64,000 nt of DNA, from the NCBI GenBank assembly GCA_916048095.2, contig OU696576.1:4693664-4757663 (forward strand), read 5' to 3'. The notes under the pieces are model-generated. The model worked only from the letters and a program-made list of their open reading frames with translations. It was not told the DNA's origin and did not search any database. This DNA is from Sacculina carcini. Its lineage: Eukaryota > Arthropoda > Thecostraca > Sacculinidae. The position numbers and the translations under genes are program-made. Shown in pieces: positions 1 through 9,439 of this stretch. Position 1 is the first letter of the stretch, and the number at the start of each line of letters is the position of its first letter.

Positions 1-540
1 TTTATTTTATAGATTGAATATGAATTTCATGTTATGAACTGTTCCGCACGACGGGCGGGTTTAAATCTATAAATATAAAGGAAATTATCTGTCTGTCTGT
101 GTGTGTATGTGTGCTTGAATATGAGGTTAAAATATAACGGGTATAACTGCGCGGGCTCAATGATATAGATCACTGGTTTCAAACGTAAAAGAAGCGATGG
201 ATCTTTTTTATGAAATAAATATGTCCCGCAGATAGCAACTATAGACAATAAAACGTTCTATTCCACCGTGTAGAATGCATTCTTATACAAAACTAACGGA
301 CTTGTCTTCAATATCCAGAACGGATCGACACGATCCACAACGGGCGGGTTTATATGCTAGACATTTAGGTTAGGTTACGTCAATTAATGATCACTAACTA
401 GGGGTTGAGTTTGTGTCGGGTTGAGTTTGTGTGTGAGGTACTAGACAATAAAAGCATTATAACTTATTGCTATGTGTATCTTCTGGTCCCAAATTATTTC
501 ATCATTTTGCTTCTTCTTTACCCTCTTGTGTAATCTGTCC
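1..540. other. AT-rich left edge with two GC-rich boxes
   Basis: I recognise no gene here. Two copies of a GC-rich box (reverse complement of ACCCGCCCGTCGTGCGGAA, the first at 42-63, a weaker one at about 337-353) stand in AT-rich sequence. The same box is arrayed at 49.8-51.5 kb. A short GT-rich tract lies at 97-113. The right end probably grades into the 3' untranslated region of LINE-A, whose exact 3' terminus I could not place. Confidence 0.5.
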
Positions 541-683
541 ATAATGTGTAGTTGGTTTAGGATATCAAGGCCGAATTGGGGGTATGCAGCCTTGGATCTG
601 GTTTGTGGCCAGACAAAGCTGCACGTCTACTTAATTATTATTGCACGTCCCGATGAAGCTCAGAAAACTTATTGCACCTCCAA

Positions 684-1845
684 TTAAAGCTTTGCAAACG
701 AGTGTATATCATTAAGGTACTTGAGTAGTAGTCGAGTCGCGTTCGGGTGGTCAGGATGTAAAATATTGATGAGATTAAAATGAATGTTTGTGGAGTGACA
801 GTAAGAACGTAAGGGTTGCCGCGAGACCTCATACAACTCGCATTCCGTGATTATATGACTACACGTGAGAGGAGTTCGACAGTGTGAGCATATAGGTGGC
901 AATGTCTTCTCGATTAAATAATTGTGTGTTATCCTAGTGCATCCCAGTCTTAGTCTCGCGATTACTCGCTGCGCTTTCCTTGGTAAATTGTCATCCAGCC
1001 ATGGAGTTACTGAATTCTTTATGGCCCCAAGTGCATAATTATGCCTGTGACTGGTCCACTTTTGTTGGAAAGATTCGCATGTAGCCGTATTCACAATCTG
1101 TCTTATTGTCTGCTTACACGCTGGATACTGGTGAATATCGCTCGATTCCAACGCAGCTTTTACTTCCGCTTCTGCCCTCTCATTGCCCTTCACGCCACAA
1201 TACCCTGATATCCACACCAGAATACAATCGTATTTCGATGTGATACGATGTAAAATATTTATATTTGATAAAAGTATAAAATCCGATGAAAGACTATTGG
1301 AAATATAGACTAGTGCAGATCTCGAATCACTCAGAATTAGAGCTTTTTGTACCCGATGCTCTTCCACATATTTCAAAGCCCTGTATATTGCGTACAGCTC
1401 AGTATTGAAAACCGTGACATGAAGATGAAGGCAGACGGAACCTTGATATGCACGCACTACTCTGCTGTTTGGTGTATATTGTGCATCTGGACTTTCCTTT
1501 GCACTTTGATCCATCCGTATATATTTGGGCATAGTCGCTATAATGCGAAATGTACTCCGCAAACGCCATTGATACCTCAGTATCTAATACCTGCGCTTTG
1601 GTCGCATCCAGTAGGAAATGGATTTTTGGAGCTGTCTTGTACCAGGGCGGTATGTCGTAGACTAGGCCATTTCGGTGAGGTACTGCCACATTGAGCTCTT
1701 GAATATACTCCCTCGCTCGTCTATTAAGCATCCGTTTGGATAACTGCTTTCTGGAGGAAAAATTGGGCATGTTATCATCGATATTTGTATAAGGATGAGC
1801 GATGTGGTTATAGCTGGTGTGTACTTTCAACGTGTAATGTAGCAT
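684..1845 (-). pseudogene. LINE-A RNase H domain and C-terminus
   Basis: Minus-strand frames carry an RNase H fold: an early DGS motif (YTDGSKCKG), then ELYAIYRALKYVEEH, SDSRSALVYI (catalytic Asp) and WISGYCGVKGNERAE, the last close to the usual WVPGHxGIxGNExAD. A Cys/His-rich tail follows (CSHCRTPLTCSHIITEC), as is common after RNase H in I and R1-like LINEs. The domain is read in two overlapping frames near 1400-1560, so it carries a frameshift. The domain lies directly downstream of the RT at 2113-3086 on the same strand. RNase H would remove template RNA during target-primed reverse transcription. Confidence 0.8.
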
Positions 1846-2112
1846 GATATTCTTCCATCGTGTGCTCAGTTCTGGAGAGCCGGTATACGTTCGCAGGGCC
1901 TCGACTGGTGTCGTTCTGTACGCACCTGTTATCAGCCGAAGAGCCTCGTTCTGGATTGGTTCTAAAAGACTAAGAATGGAAGGGCTCGCCGATGAGTATG
2001 ACTGTAGTCAATAGTCTAAAATCGATAAAATCAATGTTTTAAAAACCTTATGGAGAACGGAAACGCTCACACCGGCGTGTTTATTCCCAGCTATAATACG
2101 TAATATGTTTAA

Positions 2113-3086
2113 TCACTTCTGACAGCGCGCCTTCAAGTCTATTATATGTTCCCGCATGGTGATTCTTTTATCCAGCACGATACCTAGAAACGTTTGTGAT
2201 TGTCGGTACGAAATGATTTCGTCACCCAACCTCAATGTTCCCTGGATTTTATAGCTGTCTATTGAGTATAGCACGGCCGTCGACTTCACACCAGAAAACT
2301 TCAAGTGGTTTGCTGTGACCCATAGTGCTAAAACATCTAGAGCTTCTTGAAGTTGAGCGCTCAAGACAGCCACGTTTTCACCTTGAATCCAAATGGCGCT
2401 GTCATCGGCGTAAATCGCATATTGGATATTTGCTGGCATATCGCTGAGCATATCATTCACCATCAAGTTGAATAGGATTGGCGACAGACAACTTCCTTGT
2501 GGTAACCCAATATCCATGCTATACTGGTCCGAATATATGCCTGCGAGTCGCGTTCTAAAAAATATCCTACCCGACGAAAGGTTTTTATATATTTGCCCAA
2601 TATTACCCCTCAAGCCCATGTCGTGTATTTTTCGTAACAATATTCCCGGTATATCTGTATCATAAGCGTTGGTCAGATCTAGATATACGACCAGTGTGCA
2701 CTGCTTGTTAACAAAGCCCGTTCATATTATATTCTCCAGCTTGACTACCGAGTCTACTGCCGATCGACTGGGACGAAATCCACGCTGATAGTGATCGAGC
2801 ACATTGTTTGTCTCAAGAATGTAAGAAACTCTGGCTGTCACCATCCTCTCAAGAAGTTTTCCCATACAACTGGTCAAAGATATTGGTCGGTAGGACTCGG
2901 GAGAATCGCGGGGTTTTCCCTTCTTCAGAAGTGGTACAATTGTTGAGTGCTTCCATGATGCAGGATAAGAATGTGTTCTCCACAAGGAATTAAAATATGC
3001 TAAGACGTGATAAAAGGATTCAGACGATATATGTCTTAAAAAATCGTAATGTATGTTGTCTGGTCCAACCGCCGTATGGCCTGATC
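2113..3086 (-). pseudogene. LINE-A reverse transcriptase domain (palm part)
   Basis: The minus strand encodes non-LTR RT motifs in order: TAVGPDNIHYDFLRH near 3060, SYRPISLTSCMGKLLERMV, DHYQRGFRPSRSAVDSV, the motif A region LDLTNAYD near 2680, GLPQGSCLSPILFN near 2490, and the catalytic YADD at 2401-2412. An in-frame TGA at about 2719-2721 interrupts an otherwise open frame, so it is inactive as read. Its upstream continuation is at 8056-8338, on the other side of LTR-1. The domain copies element RNA into DNA at the nicked target. Confidence 0.88.
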
Positions 3087-3090
3087 GGTT
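3087..3090. other. Target site duplication GGTT (left) of LTR-1
   Basis: GGTT at 3087-3090 matches GGTT at 8052-8055 on the far side of LTR-1. Setting aside the element and one copy restores the LINE-A frame, which supports the element ends chosen here. Confidence 0.85.
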
Positions 3091-3449
3091 TGAAGAAATG
3101 CGCGTACAGGATGAAAACAACACAAGCGATGTATTATGACGACATGCAACTCAGCGGCCAGCAACGAGAGATGCGAACGGCGAAGCACACAGAAATAGAC
3201 TTACTGGAAAACGGTTATCATGGCGGCGTCCGCCATCGTGTCTCGCGATGTAATATTAAATAATGCACATGAACTAAGTTACGAAAATACATACTAAGCA
3301 ATTAAAATTAATTGATACACTATAAATTTGTTACAAGAAATTTAAGTCACACGAAATTAACATACGAAATACTTCTAATGACATCTAGCGGCGGAGACAA
3401 GAACATGTAGTTGGCTCAGAAAGTAGAGCGCACATAGTGGACGCTACAC
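3091..3449 (-). repeat. LTR-1 3' LTR
   Basis: Direct-repeat partner of 7687-8051. It starts TGAAGAAATGCGCG and ends GACGCTACA. It is followed on the inside by the pol 3' end. Confidence 0.88.
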
Positions 3450-4740
3450 CACCTCCCCCTATCTGTAGCGAGCCGGCGGACGTATGGGCCGGCCAGCACG
3501 CGTGTGACGTATCGCGCTGCTGCTCGCTGTGCTTGCTTGCGGATGAGACGCAGGCCGGATATGTTCAGACGTATGCGGTTGAACTGCCAGCTCAGAAGGC
3601 AACGAAAACGTCGGAAGCGCGCGTCTAAAAGTACAGGGCCTGTTGAGCGGCATGGTACGAATCTCCACGGTGTCGTCGAATCGTACCCGACGAAAAGGTG
3701 CCTCCACCATGCGTCGATCTGATGATTATTTGCGTAGAATAGGCCGGGCTGGTACAGGCCTTACAGATGGAGCCTCTTCCAACGCGAGCGACTCCCTGTG
3801 CGCCGGTATGCACCTGTCTATGCTGACAGTCTTGCGACTCCCGGTGACGATGTCCAGCGTTTTGTCGTCATGAATCAGTACCCTGAACGCTCCCTGGTAG
3901 ATCGGCGACAAGCCCGTGCGTTCACCAGATCGGAAGAAAACGTGCGTGCAGTGTCGAGGAGCCGGAGGAACGTAAACGCGTGACGGCTGGACTCGTGATA
4001 TTGTCGGACGAAGCTGGTGCATTACAGCTCTCAACCGCTCACAGAACGTTACTGGCGACAGCTTGGGAGAGGAAGACGGCGCGATGAACTAACTAGGGAG
4101 TCGCAGCGGTTCACCCAACACCAGCTCCGCACTCGAACAGCCGATATCCTCCTTAACGGCCGCGCGAAGTCCGAGCAGGATCAGAGGCAGCCGTTCGGTC
4201 TAGTCACCTTTGGAGCAGGATGCACGTAGACTCGCCTTCAGCTGTCTGTGGAAACGCTCGACGAGGCCGTTGGCCTGCGGGTGATAGGCCGTTGTGCGCT
4301 TAGACTTGATGCCGAGGAGTGACGTGAGCTGCGAACAAAGGCGAGATATAAACTGCCGACCTTGGTCGCTGACAATGCTCTCCGGTACACCAAAACGGGA
4401 CACCCAATGCTGCAGTAATGCTTTGAGGACATCTTCTGCAGTGGAACGAGCCAGCGGGATGGCCTCTACCCACCTGGTGAAGCGGTCAACCACCGTAAGT
4501 ATGTAAATCTTACCGTCTGATGGTGGAAGCGGACCGACCAGGTCGATATGCAAATCGGTGAATCTCCCCGACGGTGGTGCGAATCTTGACAACGGTGATT
4601 TCGTGTGACGGTGTACTTTCGAACGTTTACATTTTACACATGACCGCAACCAACTCTGCACGTCTTGTCGCATGCCGGGCCACAAATCGTTCAGACACAA
4701 GCTTCCGGCTCGCAGTGACGCCGGGATGAGCCAAGTCATG
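3450..4740 (-). pseudogene. LTR-1 integrase region and pol C-terminal tail
   Basis: Fossil integrase of the Ty3/gypsy type. The core shows LHIDLVGPLPPSDGKIY, SIVSDQGRQFISRL and TAYHPQANGLVERFHRQ, the usual surroundings of the three acidic residues of the DDE catalytic core. A basic tail ending in RAGRPIRPPARYR closes the polyprotein, as is common in this clade. The integrase would insert the cDNA into the host genome; the 4-bp target duplication is its footprint. The region is broken. Confidence 0.8.
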
Positions 4741-6267
4741 GACCAATGCGAAGAAGGGTCGTGTTAGAGTAGACGGCAGCACTGGACGACATTTGCTGGT
4801 GGAGTAATCGCACCAGAGTCTCTGACCGTTTTCCAGCGGCACGTGTCTCAGCTGAAGCGAGTGCTCGCCTTTCTCCACGAATTGTTGCGTCTCCGCGTCG
4901 CTGGCTTGCGCAGCCGCCAAGGCGGTGAAGTCATCAAATGTGGCACTGGGGACGTCAACATATTGACCGTGCGCGACAGGGCATCGGCAACTAGGTTCTG
5001 TTCGCCTGGTACGTGTCGTATGTCGGTTGTAAATTGCGAGATAAAGTCGAGATGACAATTTGTGGTCGGTGAATATTGTGAACGATCGACCCTCCAGACT
5101 GTGGCGGAAATGCCGCAGAGCAGAATAGGCGGCCAAGAGCTCTCTGCCAAAGGTGATGTACCGCTTCTCAACCGGCGTGAGCCGCCGAGAATTGAAACTC
5201 AACGGGCGCCACAAGCCTCCGACGTACTGCTGTAGCACTGCGCCCACGGCGGTAGCTGAGGCGTCCACCTGTAGACTCAAAGCTGCCCCTGTGACCGAAA
5301 ACGCCAGGCGCGCGACGTTGGCCAATGCGGTTTTCACATTAACGAAGGCGTTGGCGGCGGATGGAGTCCATGTGACTGGCTTCTGTGACTTTTTGCTCTT
5401 GGCGTCAACAACAGCATGAAGCGGTGAGAGCAAAGACGACGCATGCGGTAAAAGGTGGTGATAGAATGTTGCCATACCGACAAATCGACGCAGCTGCGCT
5501 TGAGTGGTGGGCTGTGGGAACGACACAATATCAGCAAATTTGCTTGGCGCCGGTGCGACCCCCTCTCGTGAGATGTGATGACCCAGAAACTTAAGCTCAC
5601 GGACGCCTACTACGCACTTATCGGTGTTCAGCTGCAGATCTACCGTGGCGAGGCGCTGTAGAACGGCGCGAAGGTGATGGTTGTGTTCTTCAACGGACTA
5701 ACTGGCCACCAGGATGTCATCGACGTAGGCGAAACAACCCTCAAGTCCTCGCAACACCTCGTCGAGAAAACGTTGAAGCGTCTGGGCGGCAGACCGTAGT
5801 CCGAAGTTCAGACGTCTGAACTCGAACAGTCCAAAAGTAGTGATTATTGCGGTCTTCAGCACGTCTGCTTCGGCGACGGGAATGTGATGATACGCCCGCA
5901 CGGTGTCAAGCCGAGAGAATATGGTGGTGCCCGCTAGATGTGCGACACTGTTGTGCAGATACGGGACTGGGTAGCGATCTGGAGTGGTGACAGCGTTGAG
6001 TGCACGGTAGTCATCGCACACGCGAATCGAGCCGCCTTTCTTGCCCACAACATGCAATGGGCTCGCCCAGCAGCTCGCAGTCCGCTGCACGATGCCCAGT
6101 GTCAGTAGTCGCTCGAACTCCCGCTTCGCCGCCGCCAGTTTTGTGGATGGAAGGCGTCGCGCCTTAGCCCACACCGGTGGACCCGTCGTCGGTTTGTGTT
6201 GAGTGGTGGAGTGTTCAGGAGGACAGTTGAAGTCTGGAGGTGCGATGACCTTCGGAAACTCCCTCAA
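4627..6267 (-). pseudogene. LTR-1 reverse transcriptase and RNase H region
   Basis: Fossil RT-RNase H. Motifs seen on the minus strand are VCDDYRALNAVTTPDRYPVP, FSRLDTVRAYHHIPV, FEFRRLNFGLRSAAQTLQRF, the polymerase active-site region FAYVDDILVAS near 5700, and the RNase H stretch LSLQVDASATAVGAVLQQY followed by TIFTDHKL. The order RT-RNase H-integrase places it in Ty3/gypsy and not in copia. It is broken, with more than one interruption. Confidence 0.85.
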
Positions 6268-6752
6268 CAGACCTGAACGATCGGTGCTGGCTGCAAGAAT
6301 GCCGCTGACAGCGACGATAACCCGGCGTGGTGGTGACAGCGCGACAGACGACCCCGCCGTTTCGACCCATGCCGTTTGGCCATGTCGACGGAAAGACCAA
6401 ACCTGGCGAGAAAATCAGCGCCGAGGATAGCAGTCGGTGTGTCTGCCACGTGAAATGTCCAAGTGTAGTCCACCGCGGACGTTCCAGATAGCCGCAGTGC
6501 CGTCTGATGGGTGCCGTATGTTAGGATAGGCTGGCCATCGGCGGCTTTCAAAGAAAGTTTGTCGGGAGTTGTCTCGACGGCGTCGCTGAGACTAGACTTC
6601 GGCCACACGCTGACCTGAGCGCCGGTGTCAATTAAAAGATTTTGGCCGGAATTCAGGTCGGTCACAAACAAGAGCGCTTGCGGTTGAGTCGCTGGGACGG
6701 GCGCCACCTGTCTCAGCGCGGCTAGTTCAAAGACTGGCCTTGGTAGCTGCAC
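6264..6752 (-). pseudogene. LTR-1 aspartic protease region
   Basis: A retropepsin-like domain between gag and RT. LLIDTGAQVSVWP carries the DTGA active-site motif, and AILGADFLARFGL is the typical downstream hydrophobic-Gly motif. It would mature the gag-pol polyprotein. It belongs to the broken LTR-1 element. Confidence 0.85.
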
Positions 6753-7594
6753 GGCGATATGCGCCTTTGGGCGCGGTCACCAAAACGTCGGTGATACCAG
6801 CACCGATCACTCGAAGTGCCGCCTTGAGAAGGACGCCTTTGTCGCGAGGAGCTGCGAGAGTTGGGACGCGGTGATGAATCACGCTGTCTGTGTGCGCCGG
6901 TCATACTGTGTACTGCTGTGGTGAGCTCAGCCACAGCAGCCAAGAGCTTTTCGACGGAAGACGATGTGTTCTCAACGACACTCGGAGCCGGTGATGTGGC
7001 GCGAACCGCGTTGACGGTTACGATTGCTTGGTCGCGTCGAGTTGCGTCCATGAGTCGGTCTGCTGCTTTGGCGACTTCGTCCAGAGCGGTAGAATCGGGC
7101 AACAATGAAACAGCCGCTTTGACGTGGCTGGGCTGTCGCTGCATGAATGAGCTACGCAGCACGTCGCTATTGGCCTGACCACCGCTATGGGCTGCCAGCT
7201 CGCCCAGTATGCGCCGGAGAAGCTGGGATGGTTATTGATCGCCGAGATTTTGGTGGCGCAGGAGCGCTTCCAGCCGTTCAGCTCTTGAGTGAGAAAATCC
7301 AGTCGTGAGCGCGGAGCAGAGAGAGTCAAAATCGGGTGAGCGCAGTATCACGTCCTTGACTTGGATGGCAACTTCCATTGGCAAGTTGGCCACCAAGAAC
7401 TGAAATTGTTGCTCGAATGCGGTAATGCCTGCGACATCAATTCGGCAATGCCACGCGCAATTCACCTGAGCCAGCCACAATACCGGTTCAAGAGGTGAAA
7501 ACTCCGGTATGCGAACGGATGCGCGACTGAACGATACATTTTCGTCCCTACTTTGAGAGTTGCCCTCTTCTGTCATTTTTCTGGTTTGTAGCAC
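6753..7594 (-). pseudogene. LTR-1 gag region
   Basis: Minus-strand capsid-like protein: RIPEFSPLEPVLWLAQVN near the start, FLVANLPMEVAIQVKDVI, LRHQNLGDQ, and a downstream CWYHRRFGDRAQ segment corresponding to the CHCC-type motif that marks CsRn1-clade gag. It is the structural protein of the element. The region is broken. Confidence 0.8.
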
Positions 7595-7686
7595 TGAACA
7601 AATCCTGCTTGGAAAGCTACAGGGAAAATAACTCGGATGATAACAGAAATAACCGACCTGTTGTGTTGTTCGTCGAGGGTCACCAG

Positions 7687-8051
7687 TGAAAAAATGCGCG
7701 TACAGGGTGAGAACAACACATGCGATGTATTATGACGACATACAACTCAGCGGCCAGCAACGAGAGATGCGAACGGCGCAGCTCACATAAATAGACTTAC
7801 TGGAAAACGGTTATCATGGCGGCGTCCGCCATCGTGTCTCGCGTTGTAATATTAAATTATGCGCATGAACTAAGTTACGAAAATACATACTAAGCAATTA
7901 AAATTAACTGATACACGATAAATTTGTTACAAGAAATTAAATAGTCACACGAAATTAACATACGAAATACTTCTAATGACATCTAGCGGCGGAGACAAAA
8001 CATGTAGTTGGCTCAGAAAGTAGAGTGCACATACTCGTAGAGGACGCTACA
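7687..8051 (-). repeat. LTR-1 5' LTR
   Basis: Partner of 3091-3449. It starts TGAAAAAATGCGCG and ends GACGCTACA. The primer-site candidate lies immediately to its left. Several small indels relative to the other LTR indicate age. Confidence 0.88.
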
Positions 8052-8055
8052 GGTT

Positions 8056-8338
8056 GATCGCTCTTTTAAATTCCAGAGGTGTAAAATCGAAATTATATTT
8101 GTACATGGTGGTGTGATCGAGAGCGTTGTCTGGCGATTCGATCTCTAGCATGGTCGATGGTTCAATGCCGTGATATGCCTGAATACAATTTGTTCTAGCC
8201 ATATGTGCTGCTATTTTGTTGGCGACAAGTTTTGGCTCGCTGATACGACTGCCCTCTACATTCAGGATTGGCATAGCTACTGGCGTCCAGCTGCCATTGA
8301 GTGCTCTTATCCCCCTCCAGATCGCTGATAAAGGTGTC
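8056..8338 (-). pseudogene. LINE-A endonuclease-RT linker fragment
   Basis: The minus-strand frame reads TPLSAIWRGIRALNGSW, ISEPKLVANKIAAHMARTN and NFDFTPLEFKRAI, the segment between endonuclease and RT in I/Jockey-like LINEs. Its left end is cut by LTR-1 (TSD GGTT) and its right end by LTR-2 (TSD GTGTC, 8334-8338 and 12909-12913). The frame joins EFKRAI to NRSGHTAVGP on the far side of LTR-1 and CFTPS to TPLSAIW on the far side of LTR-2. Confidence 0.85.
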
Positions 8339-8622
8339 TGTGGTGTGAGTTTGACTTTCATCGAAGCGTTTGCAGATAGCAGAGCGAGAGCGTCTTTAGG
8401 GGAGGATGTTATTGTGTGTGAGCGCATGCATATGACGCGTCTCATGTTCCAAGTCTCGCGCCCGGGTATCGCGTCTCATGTGTCGGGAAGTGGGCGAGTG
8501 ACGGTGTTGCGTTGAGGGTTGTCGTGGTGTAGCGTCATTGTGTCTGGTGTTGTGTATATTGTGCATATCCTTATTGTGTTTCTTCTCTTTATCTGCCTTT
8601 GTTCAATACACTGAACTACAAG
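8339..8622 (+). repeat. LTR-2 5' LTR
   Basis: Starts TGTGGTGTGAG, ends CTGAACTACA; partner of 12627-12908. The right-hand LTR is present again in the duplicated blocks at 18290-18571 and 23953-24234. Confidence 0.88.
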
Positions 8623-8634
8623 CTAACCGGCCAC
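8623..8634 (+). promoter_or_regulatory. LTR-2 primer binding site candidate
   Basis: AGCTAACCGGCC follows the 5' LTR directly. The same 12 bases occupy the same place in the mini-LTR element (15472-15483) and in LTR-6 (46805-46816, minus strand). The complement, GGCCGGTTAGCT, matches the 5' end of tRNA-Ile(AAU) as I remember it, not a tRNA 3' end. Confidence 0.6.
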
Positions 8635-8641
8635 ATACGTT

Positions 8642-9439
8642 ATGGAGGCGGTCAAAAGTGACTATACGCTGAGCATGTTCACGGGCGAAGGAGGCGTGGT
8701 GTCGTGGCTGAAGAAGGTCAAGCTGGTGGCTAAATTGAAGAAGGTGGATGATCTGGCGGGTTTTACTGCACTTCATCTGGAAGGCGATGCTCTTGCACAA
8801 TTTATGGAGCTGGAAGAAGAAGATCAAGAGGATGCAGATGCAATTGAGAGCGCGTTGAAGACGGCTTATGCAGACGACTCATTCTGCGCGTTCCAAAAGC
8901 TGTGCGAGAAAAAGTGGACGGGAGAGTCGGTGGATGTGTTCGCAACGGATATTCGCAGGATTGCTGGTCTTGCAAAATTTCACAGTGAAGGGCTGGAGAC
9001 CATTTGCAGATTACGATTTGTCAATGGATTTCCTGGCTATATTCGTTCAAGCCTGCAAAGGATGGCAGATGTTCAAACGATGAAAATGTCTGAGCTCATC
9101 AGTCACGCTCGAGTAATGACCAAAAACGGAGAGCAAGGTGGACCTGTGTCAGCTGTGTCAGTAGTGCGCCAGGTTTCAACAGTAAGTCAACATGAAGGTG
9201 CGGCACGTCAGCTCACGGAGACTGCAGTGCAGAGACCGGCAGGATTCAACGGCAGGTGCTACCAGTGTCACGAGATCGGACATATGGCGCGTTTCTGCCA
9301 GACGGAACTGCGTGATGGACGTCCGGATGTACGAAGGTACGGAGGTGATCGTGCAACCAGAGGGCGGGTACCCACCTGCTATACGTGCAACAAAGTGGGA
9401 CATACTTCTCGGCAGTGCGAAAATTCGGGAAACGAGTGA
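8642..9439 (+). CDS. LTR-2 gag
   Basis: A 265-residue gag-like protein. An N-terminal capsid-type region (FTGEGGVVSWLKKVKLVAKL, LHLEGDALAQFMELEEED, FATDIRRIAGLAKFHSEG) is followed by two CCHC zinc knuckles near residues 202-215 and 247-260 (CYQCHEIGHMARFC and CYTCNKVGHTSRQC). It would package element RNA. It starts 20 bases after the 5' LTR at the first ATG after the primer site and overlaps pol. It belongs to a broken element. Confidence 0.8.
   Translation: MEAVKSDYTLSMFTGEGGVVSWLKKVKLVAKLKKVDDLAGFTALHLEGDALAQFMELEEEDQEDADAIESALKTAYADDSFCAFQKLCEKKWTGESVDVFATDIRRIAGLAKFHSEGLETICRLRFVNGFPGYIRSSLQRMADVQTMKMSELISHARVMTKNGEQGGPVSAVSVVRQVSTVSQHEGAARQLTETAVQRPAGFNGRCYQCHEIGHMARFCQTELRDGRPDVRRYGGDRATRGRVPTCYTCNKVGHTSRQCENSGNE

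Larger units (their letters stand above)
3091..8051 (-). mobile_element. LTR-1: CsRn1-clade Ty3/gypsy retrotransposon, broken
   Basis: A complete-length but broken LTR element on the minus strand, inserted in the RT of LINE-A. Its LTRs are 359 and 365 bp and begin TG and end CA. The internal region holds gag, protease, RT, RNase H and integrase in Ty3/gypsy order. Just inside the 5' LTR (the right one) is a candidate primer site reading TGGTGACCC on the minus strand. CsRn1-type elements are known to prime from tRNA-Trp, whose 3' end fits this. The gag ends in a Cys/His motif of the CsRn1 kind. The two LTRs differ at about 5% of sites by eye, making it one of the older LTR insertions here. It carries several breaks. 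I see no envelope gene. Confidence 0.88.

Noticed and set aside
1347-1694. Plus-strand frames opposite LINE-A RNase H and similar antisense frames throughout
   Set aside because: They are shadows of minus-strand retrotransposon coding sequence.
3099-8051. LTR-1 beginning at TGCGCG (3099 and 7695)
   Set aside because: Starting at TGAAGAAATG (3091 and 7687) extends the LTR identity and yields a matching GGTT duplication that restores the LINE frame.
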